DNA of 64,000 nt from Modestobacter lapidis (GTDB lineage: Bacteria; Actinomycetota; Actinomycetes; Mycobacteriales; Geodermatophilaceae), in NCBI GenBank assembly GCA_019779905.1, contig JABAKE010000007.1:124001-188000 (forward strand). The letters are read 5' to 3'. The notes under the pieces were generated by a model. The model was not told where the DNA came from, did not search any database, and saw only the letters and a program-made list of their open reading frames with translations. A program made the translations under genes and the position numbers. Shown one piece after another: positions 1-8,869 of this stretch; position 1 is the first letter of the stretch, and each line of letters starts with the position of its first letter.

Positions 1-143
1 TGCCCGAGGGGCAGGTGCCCGAGGGGCAGGTGTTCGAGGGTCAGGCGATCGACGGGCAGGTGATCGACGGCGATGTCGTCGACACCCCGGCCGACACCCC
101 GGCCGGCGACCCGGGCCGCTCCACGGGCTCGACCGCAGGCTGA
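1..143 (+). CDS. grpE: GrpE, C-terminal end only (partial at left edge)
   Basis: Reading the frame that starts at base 3 gives about 47 residues ending at TGA 141-143. The visible part is a low-complexity acidic tail containing imperfect five-residue repeats ([25 protein letters not shown]) encoded by matching 15-base units. No GrpE core is visible, so the name rests on position: in actinobacteria the order is dnaK-grpE-dnaJ-hspR, and dnaJ and hspR follow here at once. GrpE is the nucleotide-exchange factor of DnaK, and its C-terminal tail varies in this phylum. The identity is inferred and the reading frame is clear. Confidence 0.6.
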   Translation, partial: PEGQVPEGQVFEGQAIDGQVIDGDVVDTPADTPAGDPGRSTGSTAG

Positions 144-210
144 GCGCCCGCCACTCCCACCGTCCGTTCCGGCCTCCGCGGAGGCCACTCCCCGCAGGAA
201 GGGGGCGCCC

Positions 211-1431
211 GTGAGCAGCACCCGGGACTTCATCGAGAAGGACTACTACGCGGCCCTGGGCGTTCCCAAGGACGCCGACGCCGCGGCCATCAAGAAGGCC
301 TACCGGCAGCTGGCCCGTGAGCTGCACCCGGACAAGAACCCGGACAACGCCGCGGCCGAGAACCGCTTCAAGGACGTCTCGGAGGCCTACGACGTCCTGT
401 CCGATCCCAAGCGGCGGGCCGAGTACGACGAGGCCCGGCGGCTGTTCGGATCCGGCGGCTTCCGCACCGGTGCTCCCGGTGGCGCCGGCGGGTTCCCCGG
501 CGGTGCCGGGGGCAGCGCCTTCGACCTGGGCGACCTGTTCACCGGCGCCGGGGCTCCCGGCGCCGGGAGCCGGGGCGCCGGTGGCCTGGGTGACATCTTC
601 GGCGGGTTGTTCGGCGGAGCCGGTGGCGCCACCGGCCCGCGCAGCCGCAGCCAGGCGGCATCGGGCCCGGCCCGCGGCCAGGACGTCGAGACCGAGGCGA
701 CCCTGTCCTTCGACGAGGCCGTCCTCGGCGTGACCGTGCCCCTGCGCATGCAGAGTCCGGGCTCCTGCCCGACCTGCCACGGCAACGGGGCACGCCCCGG
801 CACCAGCCCGCACACCTGCCCGGTGTGCAACGGCGCCGGGGTGACCAGCCGCAGCCAGGGCGCGTTCGCGTTCTCCGAGCCGTGTCGCGAGTGCCGGGGC
901 ACCGGCTCGGTCGTCGACGACCCCTGCCCGGAGTGCCGGGGGAACGGGGTCACCACCCAGACCCGGACGATCACCGTGCGGATCCCCGCCGGGGTCAAGG
1001 ACGGGCAGCGGATCCGGTTGGCCGGCAAGGGCGCTCCGGGGCGCCGCGGTGGACCGGCCGGTGACCTGTTCGTCGTCGTCCACGTGTCCGGGCACGACCT
1101 GTTCGGCCGCAACGGGAACGACCTGACGCTGAGCGTGCCGATCAGCTTCGCCGAGGCCTCGCTGGGGACGACGCTGACCGTCCCGACCCTGGATGGCCCC
1201 GTGTCGCTGAAGGTGCCACCGGGCACCGCCAGCGGGCGGACGTTCCGGGTGCGGGGCCGCGGTGTGCCCGGCAAGGGGGTCACCGGTGACCTGCTCGTGA
1301 CCGTGGAGGTCGCGGTGCCCAAGAAGCTCACCCCGGGCGCCCGGGAGGCGATCGAGAAGCTCGCCGCCGAACTGCCCGACGACCCGCGCCCGGAGATCAC
1401 CGCGGTGCTGGGGGCCGGAGGTGCGCGATGA
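211..1431 (+). CDS. dnaJ: Chaperone DnaJ (type I, zinc-binding)
   Basis: A 406-residue co-chaperone that stimulates the DnaK ATPase and holds unfolded clients. The J domain lies at about residues 10-75 with the HPD triad at 39-41. It is followed by a long Gly/Phe-rich linker, then four zinc-binding CxxCxGxG-type repeats at about 186-248 ([32 protein letters not shown]), and the C-terminal substrate-binding domains. GTG at 211 was chosen because AGGAAGGGGG precedes it and the J domain starts about 10 residues later. The in-frame ATG at 73 would overlap grpE and add a non-conserved leader. The stop overlaps hspR by ATGA, so translation is probably coupled. Confidence 0.95.
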   Translation: MSSTRDFIEKDYYAALGVPKDADAAAIKKAYRQLARELHPDKNPDNAAAENRFKDVSEAYDVLSDPKRRAEYDEARRLFGSGGFRTGAPGGAGGFPGGAGGSAFDLGDLFTGAGAPGAGSRGAGGLGDIFGGLFGGAGGATGPRSRSQAASGPARGQDVETEATLSFDEAVLGVTVPLRMQSPGSCPTCHGNGARPGTSPHTCPVCNGAGVTSRSQGAFAFSEPCRECRGTGSVVDDPCPECRGNGVTTQTRTITVRIPAGVKDGQRIRLAGKGAPGRRGGPAGDLFVVVHVSGHDLFGRNGNDLTLSVPISFAEASLGTTLTVPTLDGPVSLKVPPGTASGRTFRVRGRGVPGKGVTGDLLVTVEVAVPKKLTPGAREAIEKLAAELPDDPRPEITAVLGAGGAR

Positions 1432-1886
1432 CCGCTCCCGACGGCGGCGTGCCGGGCCCCCGCGGGGCCGCCCGGCCGGTCGCTGAGGACGCGCCGGTCT
1501 TCGTCATCTCGGTGGCCGCCCAGCTGGCCGGCATGCACGCCCAGACGCTGCGCCAGTACGACCGGCTCGGTCTGGTCCGCCCCGGCCGCACCCCCGGTGG
1601 AGGCCGGCGGTACAGCCCGCGGGACGTCGCCCTGCTGCGCGAGGTGCAGCGGCTGAGCCAGGAGGCCGGCGTCAACCTGGCCGGCATCAAGCGGATCATC
1701 GAGCTGGAGTCCCAGGTCGAGGCGCTGCAGGACCGGGTGCGCGAGCTGCTGCACGAGGTCGAGGTGTCCGAGAGCCGGCGGATCGCCGCGGAGTCCGCCG
1801 TCCCTGCCGGTTACCGCCGCGACCTGGTCCCGTTGTCGACCCCCGGTTCGGCCCTCGTGGTGTGGCGCCCGGCGGCCCGCCCGTGA
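1428..1886 (+). CDS. hspR: Heat-shock repressor HspR (MerR family)
   Basis: A 152-residue MerR-type regulator. The helix-turn-helix and wing run from about residue 25 to 80 ([20 protein letters not shown], then [14 protein letters not shown]), followed by a coiled-coil helix ([19 protein letters not shown]). In Streptomyces and Mycobacterium, HspR with DnaK as co-repressor binds HAIR sites (CTTGAGT-N7-ACTCAAG) upstream of dnaK and clpB. Its position directly after dnaJ with a 4-base ATGA overlap is the classic arrangement. A matching HAIR site lies upstream of clpB at 21168-21188, which supports both the identity and a two-locus regulon within this window. Confidence 0.95.
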   Translation: MTAPDGGVPGPRGAARPVAEDAPVFVISVAAQLAGMHAQTLRQYDRLGLVRPGRTPGGGRRYSPRDVALLREVQRLSQEAGVNLAGIKRIIELESQVEALQDRVRELLHEVEVSESRRIAAESAVPAGYRRDLVPLSTPGSALVVWRPAARP

Positions 1887-1966
1887 CGCCCTCGGCGGCC
1901 CCGGGCGGGGACGACGGGTCGGCACCGAACGGGAACGCGGTGCCGTTCCGGCACGTCGAAGACGGT

Positions 1967-2455
1967 GTGAGCACCACGCCCGGCCCCGGCCCGGAGAAGG
2001 CCGACGTCGAGAACAGCCACGAGGCCTACGTCCGCCTTGAGCGCGAGGTGGCCCTGCTGCTGCGCCGGTCCCGGATCGTCTCCGGCCGGCTGGGCGGCGA
2101 GCTGCACCGCGACCTCGACGGCGCCTCGTACGGGTTGATGATCCTGCTGGACGACGCCGGCCCGCTGCGGGCCAGTGAACTCGTCGTGCGGCTCGGCCTG
2201 GACAAGAGCACGGTCAGCCGCCAGGTGGCCGCCCTGGTCGACCTGGGCATGGTCGACCGGGTGGCGGACCCCGCGGACGGCCGGGCGCAGGTGCTGACGA
2301 TCTCCGCGGAGGGGCACCGGCGGCTCAGCGAGGTCCGCGAGACCCGCCGGGCCCGCTGGCAGGCCAACCTCGCCGACTGGCCGACCTCCGACGTCGCCAC
2401 GCTCGCCACCCTGCTCAACCGGCTGAACCAGCAGGGCGAGGCCCGCGAGGACTGA
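1967..2455 (+). CDS. MarR-family transcriptional regulator
   Basis: About 162 residues with a winged helix-turn-helix: LRASELVVRLGLDKSTVSRQ is the recognition region and PADGRAQVLTISAEG the wing. The effector is unknown. The start is uncertain. GTG 1967 follows GAAG at good spacing and gives a normal MarR length. GTG 1883 would overlap the hspR stop (GTGA) but adds 28 low-complexity residues. It reads on from hspR and could be transcribed with the heat-shock operon. Its TGA (2453-2455) lies inside the left arm of a perfect inverted repeat shared with the convergent glcF gene. Confidence 0.8.
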   Translation: MSTTPGPGPEKADVENSHEAYVRLEREVALLLRRSRIVSGRLGGELHRDLDGASYGLMILLDDAGPLRASELVVRLGLDKSTVSRQVAALVDLGMVDRVADPADGRAQVLTISAEGHRRLSEVRETRRARWQANLADWPTSDVATLATLLNRLNQQGEARED

Positions 2456-2694
2456 AGAAGGACCCCGCTGCCCCGCTGCAGGGTCCCGCCCTGAGCCTGC
2501 GAAGGGTGGGGGGCAGCGGTCAGGCCCCGCTGCAGGGTCCCGCCCTGAGCCTGCGAAGGGTGGGGGGCAGCGGTCAGGCCCCGCTGCAGGGTCCCGCCCT
2601 GAGCCTGCGAAGGGTGGGGGGCAGCGGTCAGGCCCCGCTGCAGGGTCCCGCCCTGAGCCTGCGAAGGGTGGGGGGCAGCGGGGTCCTTCTTCAG
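2452..2694. repeat. Family-1 hairpin repeat, bidirectional copy with four 54-bp tandem units
   Basis: A perfect 23-base inverted repeat (2452-2474 and 2672-2694, each arm reading CTGAAGAAGGACCCCG then CTGCCCC) encloses four tandem 54-base units starting at 2471, 2525, 2579 and 2633. Each arm contains the stop codon of one convergent gene: TGA 2453-2455 of marR and TGA (minus) 2691-2693 of glcF. Read on the minus strand the units contain the core TCGCAGGCTC. A role as bidirectional terminator is likely from position and stem strength. It is one of eight related copies in this window. Confidence 0.9.
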
Positions 2695-4103
2695 TGCTGT
2701 GGGCCCAGCGTGCTGACCGGGAGTCCGCGGATCGACGCGTCGAGCACCTCGATCGTGTGCGCCAGCCCGATCCGGGTGCCCTGCCGCTCCAGCGACGAGG
2801 ACACCTGCATCAGGCAGCCCGGATTCGCCGTCACGAGCAGCTCGGCCCCGGTGGCGGCGATGTTGCGGGCCTTGCGGTCGCCGAGCTCACGGGCCGGCTC
2901 GGGGTTCAGGATGTTCCAGATCCCGGCGGAGCCGCAGCAGATCTCCGCCTCGGCGATCTCCTTGAGCTGGAGGCCGGGGATCTCCTGGAGCAGCGTCCGG
3001 GGCTGCGCGCGCACGCCCTGGGCGTGGGCGAGGTGACAGGCATCGTGGTAGGCGACGGTCACCTCGAGCGGATGCCGCTCGGCGACCGTGCCCAGCTCCG
3101 CGAGCAGTTCGGAGACGTCGCGGACCGAGCCGGCGAAGGTCTTCGCCCGCTCGGCGTAGGCCGGGTCGTCGGCCAGGATCGCGGCGTACTCCTTCATGCT
3201 CGATCCGCAGCCGGCCGCGTTGACGACCACGGTCTGCACCCCGGCGGCCTCGAAGGCGTCGATGGTGGCCCGGGCGTACTTCTCCGCTTCCTCCTGGCGG
3301 CCGTTGTGCACCGACAGCGCGCCGCAGCAGCCCTGCTTGCGCGGGATCACCACGTCGCAGCCCTCCGCGGCGAGCACCCGGGCGGTGGCGGCATTGACGC
3401 CGGGGAAGAACTCGCCCTGCACGCAGCCGGTGAGCAGCCCGACGACCGCACGCCGGGTGCCGACGGCGGGCATCCGGGTGGGCAGCTTCTCGCGCTTCTC
3501 CAGCGGCGGGGCGAGGCCCTCCATGGCGGCCAGCTTCGGCGCCAGTCGCTCCAGCAGGCCGCTGCCCCGGACCAGCTTGGGCAGCCCGCTGGCCTGATAG
3601 GCGCGCAGCGGCCCGCGCAGCGCCCGCAGCCGCTTCTTGTGCGGGAACAACGCGAAGATCGCCGCCCGCAGCGCCCGGTCGCCGGGGGCGCGGGTGTGGT
3701 GCCGCTCGACCTGCACCCGGGTGGCCTCGATCAGCGCGTCGTACTGGACGCCGGACGGGCAGGCGGTCACGCAGGCCATGCAGCCGAGGCAGGCGTCGAA
3801 GTGCTGCACCATCGTGTCGCTCATCGGGGCGCCCTGCAGCCCGGCCTTCATCAGGTCGATCCGGCCGCGCGGGGAGTCCATCTCCTCGCCCCACAGCGTG
3901 TACGTGGGGCAGGTCGGCAGGCAGAAGCCGCAGTGCACGCAGTCGCTGATCAGCTCCGCCGACGGCGGGTGGTCGTCGTCGAAGGCCGGCCGCAGGGCGG
4001 GCCCGTCGACCGGGACCGGACCGTGCGCCAGCGCGCCGGCCTTCTGCGGGTCGCCCTGGGGCTCCTGCTCGTGCACGCGGGCCTGGGCGGACTGTTCAGT
4101 CAT
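2691..4103 (-). CDS. glcF: Glycolate oxidase iron-sulfur subunit GlcF
   Basis: A 470-residue electron-transfer subunit of the glycolate oxidase complex, passing electrons from the flavin subunits to the quinone pool. Two [4Fe-4S] motifs are visible: CVHCGFCLPTCP near residue 55 and CLGCMACVTACP near residue 102. Two cysteine-rich CCG domains follow (KQGCCGAL with GCVQGE upstream; YHDACHLAHAQG and EICCGSAG). The start ATG at 4101-4103 overlaps the glcE stop. It is the last gene of glcD-glcE-glcF. Its stop codon merges with a family-1 hairpin repeat, which probably ends the transcript. Confidence 0.93.
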   Translation of the reverse strand: MTEQSAQARVHEQEPQGDPQKAGALAHGPVPVDGPALRPAFDDDHPPSAELISDCVHCGFCLPTCPTYTLWGEEMDSPRGRIDLMKAGLQGAPMSDTMVQHFDACLGCMACVTACPSGVQYDALIEATRVQVERHHTRAPGDRALRAAIFALFPHKKRLRALRGPLRAYQASGLPKLVRGSGLLERLAPKLAAMEGLAPPLEKREKLPTRMPAVGTRRAVVGLLTGCVQGEFFPGVNAATARVLAAEGCDVVIPRKQGCCGALSVHNGRQEEAEKYARATIDAFEAAGVQTVVVNAAGCGSSMKEYAAILADDPAYAERAKTFAGSVRDVSELLAELGTVAERHPLEVTVAYHDACHLAHAQGVRAQPRTLLQEIPGLQLKEIAEAEICCGSAGIWNILNPEPARELGDRKARNIAATGAELLVTANPGCLMQVSSSLERQGTRIGLAHTIEVLDASIRGLPVSTLGPQH

Positions 4104-5383
4104 CAGATGCCTCCGACGAACCGGCCGGGCGCCAGACGGCGCTCGGGGTCGAATTGTTCCTTCACGCGTCGCATCAGGTCCAACGCCGGGACCGGCCCCC
4201 AGGTGTCCACGCCCGCCTTGACCTCGGGCGGCCCGTCCAGGACGACGAGCGCGCCGCCGGCCACGGCGCACGCCTCGCGCAGCCGGGTGACGACCTCGCG
4301 GACGGCGGCGACATCGGTGTCGGCCGGCAGCGAGCCGTGCAGCACCCCGGCGCCACCGGACCCGCGCAGGCGCAGCGGCACCGCCGCTGCGGCCGCGGCA
4401 GCGCGGCCGGCCTCGAGCACCCGGGAGAGCCCGGAGAGGGCGAAGGTGGCCTTGAGGGCGGTGGCCCGCCCGGTGGTCGGGTCTTCGTCCCAGGGCAGGC
4501 GGCCCCATCCGGACGGGAGCCCGTCGGCGGCAGCGGCGTCCCCGCCGAGCAGGGCGATGGTGGCCGCGGTGCGCCCCTCGACGCCGGCCTCGGTGCCCTC
4601 GAGCAGCACGCCGACGGTGCCGCCGCCGGTGCCGGGCCAGTCGACCTCGACGGCGGCCGGCACGAGCTGGGCGTGCACGACCTGCTGGACCAGTCGCTGG
4701 GCGTCGTCGGGGGAGTCGGCCGAGACGTTGACCACCCGGCGGGCGACCGGCACCGGGTGCAGCCGGAACACCGCCTGGGTGACGACGGCGAGGGTGCCGT
4801 AGGAGCCGATGACCAGCTTGCCCAGGTCGTACCCGGCGACGTTCTTCACCACCCGGCCACCGGCCTTGGCGACCACGCCGTCGGCGCGCACCACCGTGAC
4901 GCCGATGAGCAGGTCGCGCGCCGTCCCGACGGCCATCCGGCCCGGACCGCTGGTGTTGGTGGCGAGCATGCCGCCGATGGTGGAGCCGGCCACCGGCTCG
5001 TCCAGGGCCAGGCGCTGCCCGGCGCCGGCCACCGTCCGCTGCACCTCGGCGAGCGGGGCACCGGCCTGGGTGTCGACGATCAGGTCGCCGGCGGCGTGGT
5101 CGAGGACGGCGGACATCCGGCTGAGGTCCAGCACCAGGTCGGCCTGCTCGGGCGGGCGGCCCCACGACATCTTGGTGCCGTGCCCCCGGGGCACGACCAC
5201 CAGGCCGTAGACCGCCGCGGCGCGCAGCACCTCGGCGACCTCGGGGGTGCTCGCCGGCCGGGCGACGAGGCCGACGGGCACCCCGTCGACGGCGTCGGCC
5301 GGGGTGCCGTCGGTGACCTCGCCACAGGCGGAGCCGAGCGCGGTGCGGGCGGCGTCCAGGCGGGTGCGGGCAGCAGTGGTCAT
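4103..5383 (-). CDS. glcE: Glycolate oxidase FAD-binding subunit GlcE
   Basis: A 426-residue VAO-type FAD protein. The N-terminal FAD-binding PP-loop region (VVPRGHGTKMSWG, then GSTIGGMLATNTSGP) is followed by a shortened cap domain, and the protein ends GRFVGGI. GlcE is a truncated paralogue of GlcD needed for an active glycolate oxidase. The start at 5381-5383 leaves a 10-base gap after the glcD stop, and the gene overlaps glcF by 4 bases, so the three subunits form one operon. The long GC-rich reading frames on the opposite strand are shadows. Confidence 0.9.
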   Translation of the reverse strand: MTTAARTRLDAARTALGSACGEVTDGTPADAVDGVPVGLVARPASTPEVAEVLRAAAVYGLVVVPRGHGTKMSWGRPPEQADLVLDLSRMSAVLDHAAGDLIVDTQAGAPLAEVQRTVAGAGQRLALDEPVAGSTIGGMLATNTSGPGRMAVGTARDLLIGVTVVRADGVVAKAGGRVVKNVAGYDLGKLVIGSYGTLAVVTQAVFRLHPVPVARRVVNVSADSPDDAQRLVQQVVHAQLVPAAVEVDWPGTGGGTVGVLLEGTEAGVEGRTAATIALLGGDAAAADGLPSGWGRLPWDEDPTTGRATALKATFALSGLSRVLEAGRAAAAAAAVPLRLRGSGGAGVLHGSLPADTDVAAVREVVTRLREACAVAGGALVVLDGPPEVKAGVDTWGPVPALDLMRRVKEQFDPERRLAPGRFVGGI

Positions 5384-5393
5384 CTCGGGCCCC

Positions 5394-6950
5394 TCAGAAC
5401 GCGTCGGCCAGGCCGGCTTCGACCAGCGGGTGGGCGTGCTTGCGCTTGCCCGGCACCTCGCCGCAGAGCCGGGGCGTCGGGAAGATCTTCCCCGGGTTGG
5501 AGATGTTGCCCGGGTCGAACGCGCAGCGGACCAGTTGCATGGTGTCCAGGTCGTCGTCGGTGAACATCTTCGGCATGTAGGCCGCCTTGTCCACGCCCAC
5601 GCCGTGCTCGCCGGTGATCGCGCCGCCATGGCTGATGCACAGGTCCAGGATGGCGCCGCTGACCTTCTCGGCGGCGTCCCCGGCACCGGGTTTCGCGTCG
5701 TCGAAGAGCACCAGCGGGTGGAGGTTGCCGTCACCGGCGTGGAAGACGTTGGCGACCCGCACCCCGGAGGACGACGATAGCTCGGCGATGGCCCGCAGCA
5801 CCTCGGGCAGCGCCGTCCGGGGGATGACGCCGTCCTGGACGATGTAGTCCGGGCTGATCCGGCCCACCGCCGCGAACGCGGACTTGCGGCCCTTCCAGAT
5901 CAGCGCCCGCTCGGCGGCGTCGATGGCCAGTCGCAGCTCGAAGGCGCCGTGGTCCTGGCAGATGCGCTCCACCTGGGCGTACTCGTGCTCGACCTCGGCG
6001 GAGGGGCCGTCGAGCTCGATGACCAGCACGGCGCCGGCACCGGCGGGGTAGTTGCAGTGCACGGCGGCCTCGGCGGCCTCGATGGCCAGCGCGTCCATCA
6101 TCTCGATCGCGGCCGGCAGCACGCCGGCACTGATGATCGCCGAGGTGGCGGCGCCGGCCTCGTCGGTGGAGGCGAAGCCGGCCAGCAGGGTGCGGACCTC
6201 CTCGGGCAGCCGCACCAGCCGGACGGTGGCGGTGGTGGCGATGCCGAGCGTCCCCTCCGAGCCGACGACGGTGCCGAGCAGGTCGTAGCCGGGGGCGTCG
6301 GGGGCCAGGCCGCCGAGGGTGACGATGTCGCCCTGTGGGGTGACCAGCTCGGTGCCGAGCACGTGGTTGCTGGTGAAGCCGTACTTCAGGCAGTGCGCGC
6401 CGCCGGAGTTCTCGGCCAGGTTGCCGCCGATGGAGCAGATCTGCTGGCTGCTGGGGTCGGGGGCGTAGTAGTAGCCCTCCGGGGTGGCGGCGCGGGTGAC
6501 GTCGAGGTTGATCACACCGGGGTCGACCACGGCCCGCTGGTCGGCACGCCGGATCTCGCGGATGGTGCGCATCCGGGACGTCACGATCAGCACGCCGTCG
6601 GCCCGGGGGAGGGAGCCACCGGACAGGCCGGTGCCCGAGCCGCGGGCCACGAACGGAACGCCGTGCTCGCTGCATGCCCGCACCACGGCGGCGAGCTGCT
6701 CGGTGGTCTCGGGGAGCACGACCAGGGCCGGGGTGACGCGGTAGTGGGCCAGGCCGTCGCACTCGTAGGTGCGCAGCTGGGTGGGGTCGGCGATGACGCC
6801 GGTGACGGGCATGACCTCGCGGGCCACCCGGCCGACCGCCGCCATGCCCGCGCTGTTGGCGCCGGGTTCGCCGGTGGCCGAGGTGGCTTCCGGTGGAACG
6901 TGCCCCTCGACCGGGCCCGCCGTCGTCTCCGTGCCGTGCATACCGCTCAT
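5394..6950 (-). CDS. glcD: Glycolate oxidase catalytic subunit GlcD
   Basis: A 518-residue FAD-linked oxidase that converts glycolate to glyoxylate. The FAD domain contains VPFVARGSGTGLSGG and SIGGNLAENSGGAHCLKYG. The C-terminal FAD-oxidase domain carries NVFHAGDGNLHP and GEHGVGVDKAAYMP, the usual substrate-side motifs, and ends near NPGKIFP. It is the first gene of glcDEF. A GC-rich hairpin at 7016-7047 separates it from the upstream aceB transcript, leaving about 65 bases for its own promoter. Product glyoxylate can feed AceB and SgaA, both encoded nearby. D-lactate dehydrogenase activity cannot be excluded from sequence alone, but GlcE and GlcF beside it favour glycolate. Confidence 0.93.
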   Translation of the reverse strand: MSGMHGTETTAGPVEGHVPPEATSATGEPGANSAGMAAVGRVAREVMPVTGVIADPTQLRTYECDGLAHYRVTPALVVLPETTEQLAAVVRACSEHGVPFVARGSGTGLSGGSLPRADGVLIVTSRMRTIREIRRADQRAVVDPGVINLDVTRAATPEGYYYAPDPSSQQICSIGGNLAENSGGAHCLKYGFTSNHVLGTELVTPQGDIVTLGGLAPDAPGYDLLGTVVGSEGTLGIATTATVRLVRLPEEVRTLLAGFASTDEAGAATSAIISAGVLPAAIEMMDALAIEAAEAAVHCNYPAGAGAVLVIELDGPSAEVEHEYAQVERICQDHGAFELRLAIDAAERALIWKGRKSAFAAVGRISPDYIVQDGVIPRTALPEVLRAIAELSSSSGVRVANVFHAGDGNLHPLVLFDDAKPGAGDAAEKVSGAILDLCISHGGAITGEHGVGVDKAAYMPKMFTDDDLDTMQLVRCAFDPGNISNPGKIFPTPRLCGEVPGKRKHAHPLVEAGLADAF

Positions 6951-7015
6951 CGGGTGCCGCCTCCGTCGCCGGACCTCGGGTGTCGTGCTCCGCGGGAGTC
7001 CCGCGGGGTGGTGCC

Positions 7016-7047
7016 GGGCCGGTGCCGGGTCTCCCCGGCACCGGCCC
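7016..7047 (-). terminator. Intrinsic-type hairpin downstream of aceB
   Basis: A perfect 14-base stem (GGGCCGGTGCCGGG at 7016-7029 with CCCGGCACCGGCCC at 7034-7047) and a 4-base loop. It lies downstream of the aceB stop and upstream of glcD. There is no U-tract, as is common in actinobacteria. It probably insulates glcDEF from aceB. Confidence 0.7.
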
Positions 7048-7092
7048 GCCGTACGTCAGGGGCCGTCGTTCCGGTTCCCTGCGGAGCAGTGC

Positions 7093-8694
7093 TCAGGGCA
7101 TGCGCTCGTAGGCCGGGACGGTCAGGAAGTCGGGGTACTCGTCTGCCAGGGCCATCTCGGTGAACAGGGCCCGAGCATCGTCCCACCGGCCCGAGGCGAA
7201 GGCATCTCCACGGGCGTCGCGGATCTTGCCCATCTCGTCCTCGATGACTCGCTCCACCAGTTCCCGGGTGACTTCCTGGCCGTCGGCCAGGGTCACCTGG
7301 TTGTGCAGCCACTGCCACACCTGGCTGCGGGAGATCTCCGCGGTGGCGGCGTCCTCCATCAGGCCGTTGATGCCGGCGGCGCCCGAACCCCGCAGCCAGG
7401 ACTCCACGTACTGGATGCCGACGCTGACGTTGGCCCGCAGGCCGGCCTCGGTGGCCTCACCGGGCGTGGACTTGACGTCGAGCAGCTGGGCGGCGGTGAC
7501 GGTGACGTCCTCCCGCAGCTTGTCCAGCTGGTTGGGTCGGTCGCCGAGCACCTTGTCGAAGACGTCCATCGCCGTCTGAACCATGCCGGGGTGGGCGACC
7601 CACGAGCCGTCGAAGCCGTCGTTGGCCTCGCGGGTCTTGTCCTCGGTGATCTTGTTGTAGGCGAACTCGTTGGCCTTCGGGTCCTTGCTGGGGATGAACG
7701 CGGACATGCCGCCCATCGCGTGCGCGCCGCGCTTGTGGCAGGTGCGCACCAGCAGCTCGGTGTAGGCCCGCATGAACGGCACCGTCATGCCGACCGAGTT
7801 GCGGTCCGGGAGGGTGAACTCCTCGCCGCGGGTCCGGAAGGTCTTGATGACGCTGAACATGTAGTCCCAGCGGCCGGCGTTGAGGCCCGAGGAGTGCTCC
7901 CGCAGCTCGTAGAGGATCTCCTCCATCTCGAAGGCCGCGGGGTAGGTCTCGATCAGGCAGGTGGCGCGGATCGTGCCGCGCGGGATGCCGAGCTGGTCCT
8001 GCGCCAGGTTGAACGCGTCGTTCCACAGCCGCGCCTCGAGGTGGCTCTCCATCTTGGGCAGGTAGAAGTACGGGCCCTGGCCGCGGTCGATCTGCTTCTG
8101 GCCGCAGGCGGTGAGGTAGAGGGCGAAGTCGACCAGGCTGCCGCTGGTCTGCTCGCCGTCCACGGTGATGTGCTTCTCCGGCAGGTGCCAGCCGCGGGGG
8201 CGCACGATGATCGTGGGCAGCTCGTCGTCCGGCTTGAGCTCGTACTTCTTGCCCTGCGGGCTGGTGAAGTCGATCGTGCGGTCGATCGAGTCCATCAGGT
8301 TCAGTGGACCGTTGACCACGTTCTCCCACAGCGGGGAGTTGGCGTCCTCCTGGTCGGCCAGCCAGCACTTGGCCCCGGAGTTCAGCGCGTTGATCGTCAT
8401 CTTGCGGTCGGTCGGGCCGGTCATCTCCACCCGGCGGTCGACCAGGCCGGGCGCCGGCTCGGCCACCCGCCACGAGTCGTCCTCGCGGATGGCGGCCGTC
8501 TCGGGCAGGAAGTCGAGCGTGCCGCCGGCGGCGAGCGCCTCGACCCGCTCCTGCCGGGCCTGCAGCCGCTCCAGCCGCCGGCCGTTGAGCTCGCGGTGGA
8601 GCAGGGCGATCAGGTCCAGCGCGCGAGGCGTGAGCACCTCGTCGAAACGCTCGCCCATCGGGCCGGTGATCTGCACACCGTCGACCGTGCTCAT
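7093..8694 (-). CDS. aceB: Malate synthase A
   Basis: 533 residues, the normal length for the AceB class. It condenses glyoxylate with acetyl-CoA to malate in the cytoplasm. The substrate arginine motif RPRGWHLPEKH, the class signature KMESHLEA, the Mg-binding region (ETYPAAFEMEEILYE, GLNAGRWDYMFS) and the catalytic-aspartate region (GLMEDAATAEISR) are all present. AGGAG precedes the ATG at 8692-8694. The gene is divergent from an IclR-type regulator, and two operator-like palindromes lie in the 175-base spacer. In this context it consumes the glyoxylate made by GlcDEF. No isocitrate lyase gene is visible in the window. Confidence 0.96.
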   Translation of the reverse strand: MSTVDGVQITGPMGERFDEVLTPRALDLIALLHRELNGRRLERLQARQERVEALAAGGTLDFLPETAAIREDDSWRVAEPAPGLVDRRVEMTGPTDRKMTINALNSGAKCWLADQEDANSPLWENVVNGPLNLMDSIDRTIDFTSPQGKKYELKPDDELPTIIVRPRGWHLPEKHITVDGEQTSGSLVDFALYLTACGQKQIDRGQGPYFYLPKMESHLEARLWNDAFNLAQDQLGIPRGTIRATCLIETYPAAFEMEEILYELREHSSGLNAGRWDYMFSVIKTFRTRGEEFTLPDRNSVGMTVPFMRAYTELLVRTCHKRGAHAMGGMSAFIPSKDPKANEFAYNKITEDKTREANDGFDGSWVAHPGMVQTAMDVFDKVLGDRPNQLDKLREDVTVTAAQLLDVKSTPGEATEAGLRANVSVGIQYVESWLRGSGAAGINGLMEDAATAEISRSQVWQWLHNQVTLADGQEVTRELVERVIEDEMGKIRDARGDAFASGRWDDARALFTEMALADEYPDFLTVPAYERMP

Positions 8695-8760
8695 GGTTCT
8701 CCTCGGGTTCGTCGATCGGACCGCGGCCCCGACGTGACGATGCCCGCGGGCGCGCGCGGA

Positions 8761-8801
8761 GAACCTTCCGAGATGCGGGAGGTTCCATCTGTGATGTGGA
8801 A
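8761..8801. promoter_or_regulatory. Overlapping operator-like palindromes between aceB and iclR
   Basis: Two inverted repeats overlap. GAACCTTCCG (8761-8770) faces CGGGAGGTTC (8776-8785) with one mismatch. TTCCA (8783-8787) faces TGGAA (8797-8801). The TTCC...GGAA form resembles known IclR-family operators. TATCCT at 8806-8811 could be the iclR -10, which would put the second site in its core promoter. A related perfect palindrome occurs upstream of sgaA at 13321-13335. The sites are seen; the binding protein is inferred. Confidence 0.55.
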
Positions 8802-8869
8802 AACGTATCCTCGCTCCCGGAGCCCGGTCAAGACGAGCGGGGAGCTCCGGACGTGGGCAGGGGAGTGGT

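Noticed and set aside
387-1925. A 512-residue minus-strand protein opposite dnaJ and hspR
   Set aside because: It is a shadow of well-supported genes, without ribosome site or motif.
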